Source: Bacteroidales bacterium (GTDB taxonomy: Bacteria > Bacteroidota > Bacteroidia > Bacteroidales > Prolixibacteraceae). Taken from it: a stretch of 64,000 bases of DNA. A model generated the notes under the pieces. It worked only from the letters and a program-made list of their open reading frames with translations, had not been told where the DNA came from and searched no databases. Of the stretch, positions 63,941 to 64,000 are shown one piece after another. The stretch's first letter is position 1. Every line of letters starts with the position of its first letter. The translations under genes were made by a program, and so were the position numbers. The DNA lies in the NCBI GenBank assembly GCA_012719495.1, contig JAAYAG010000122.1, positions 25,481 through 89,480 on the forward strand, given 5' to 3'.

Positions 63941-64000
63941 ATGAAACCAGATCAAAACGAACTACAGATAGAGCTTCTCAAGCTCTTATTACCACCCGAC
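63941..64000 (+). CDS. Start of an unidentified gene, cut by the window end (possibly a transposase)
   Basis: An ATG opens a frame of 20 codons reading MKPDQNELQIELLKLLLPPD up to the last base. The amphipathic ELLKLLLP start recalls the N-terminal region of ISAon1-type transposases in Bacteroidota, but 20 residues are too few to be sure. No -7 box was found just upstream. Confidence 0.35.
   Translation, partial: MKPDQNELQIELLKLLLPPD

Noticed and set aside
1..64000. Search for a CRISPR array, tRNA or rRNA genes, and a prophage.
   Set aside because: No regularly spaced direct repeats, cloverleaf-like segments with GTTC arms and CCA ends, rRNA-like stretches or phage genes were recognised by eye. 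Short tRNAs could still be missed.

Overview
The window is chromosomal DNA of a Bacteroidota bacterium, most likely of the Bacteroidales/Marinilabiliales type. Evidence: at least a dozen copies of the Bacteroidota -7 promoter box TAnnTTTG in gaps, near-absence of Shine-Dalgarno sites, type IX secretion (T9SS) genes porU, porV and gldJ, two SusC/SusD pairs, DUF4252/DUF4834-type proteins, and a secreted protein with a T9SS sorting domain. I saw no rRNA, tRNA, CRISPR array or phage.

Layout. 1-2.5 kb: 3' end of an alpha-glucan phosphorylase, then a nucleoside hydrolase. 2.6-7.3 kb: a response regulator with a C-terminal membrane anchor, a PspC-domain membrane operon, and metK behind what I read as a SAM-II riboswitch. 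7.3-15.5 kb: acyl-CoA ligase and alaS (minus), then an M23 peptidase, MerR regulator, Nif3-like protein and zinc-ribbon coiled-coil protein (plus). 15.5-18.2 kb: a TonB-dependent receptor behind a TPP riboswitch with its own promoter, so probably an outer-membrane thiamin(-precursor) importer. 18.3-22.4 kb: ECF sigma plus membrane partner, an RsuA/RluB pseudouridine synthase, a membrane-anchored EEP phosphatase/nuclease, and ispF. 22.4-28.8 kb: porV and porU (minus), divergent from gldJ (plus). 28.9-33.6 kb: murF, a thioredoxin gene split in two by an IS5-like insertion sequence (with inverted ends and target duplication), and a CCA-adding-enzyme family gene.

33.9-49.5 kb is the main accessory region: a seven-gene, one-strand operon of three fasciclin-domain lipoproteins and two SusC/SusD pairs, with no glycoside hydrolase, protease or sensor. 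All five lipoproteins have acidic residues just after the lipidated cysteine, the Bacteroidota surface-export signature. This looks like an outer-surface binding and import apparatus of unknown substrate and is the best candidate for an undescribed system here.

49.5-64 kb: an RRM/cold-shock cluster with a leader of about 200 nt, gdhA, an ECF sigma overlapping a fused anti-sigma-like/TonB-C protein, an exported superoxide dismutase, aspS, tadA, a POT peptide transporter, and a 1296-residue T9SS cargo protein preceded by an unexplained set of TTGGGG repeats. The last 60 bases begin another gene, possibly a transposase.

Connections: the T9SS genes at 22-29 kb could export the cargo at 60-64 kb; TonB energy would drive the TonB receptor and both SusC channels. 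All functions are inferred from motifs read by eye; no database search was run.
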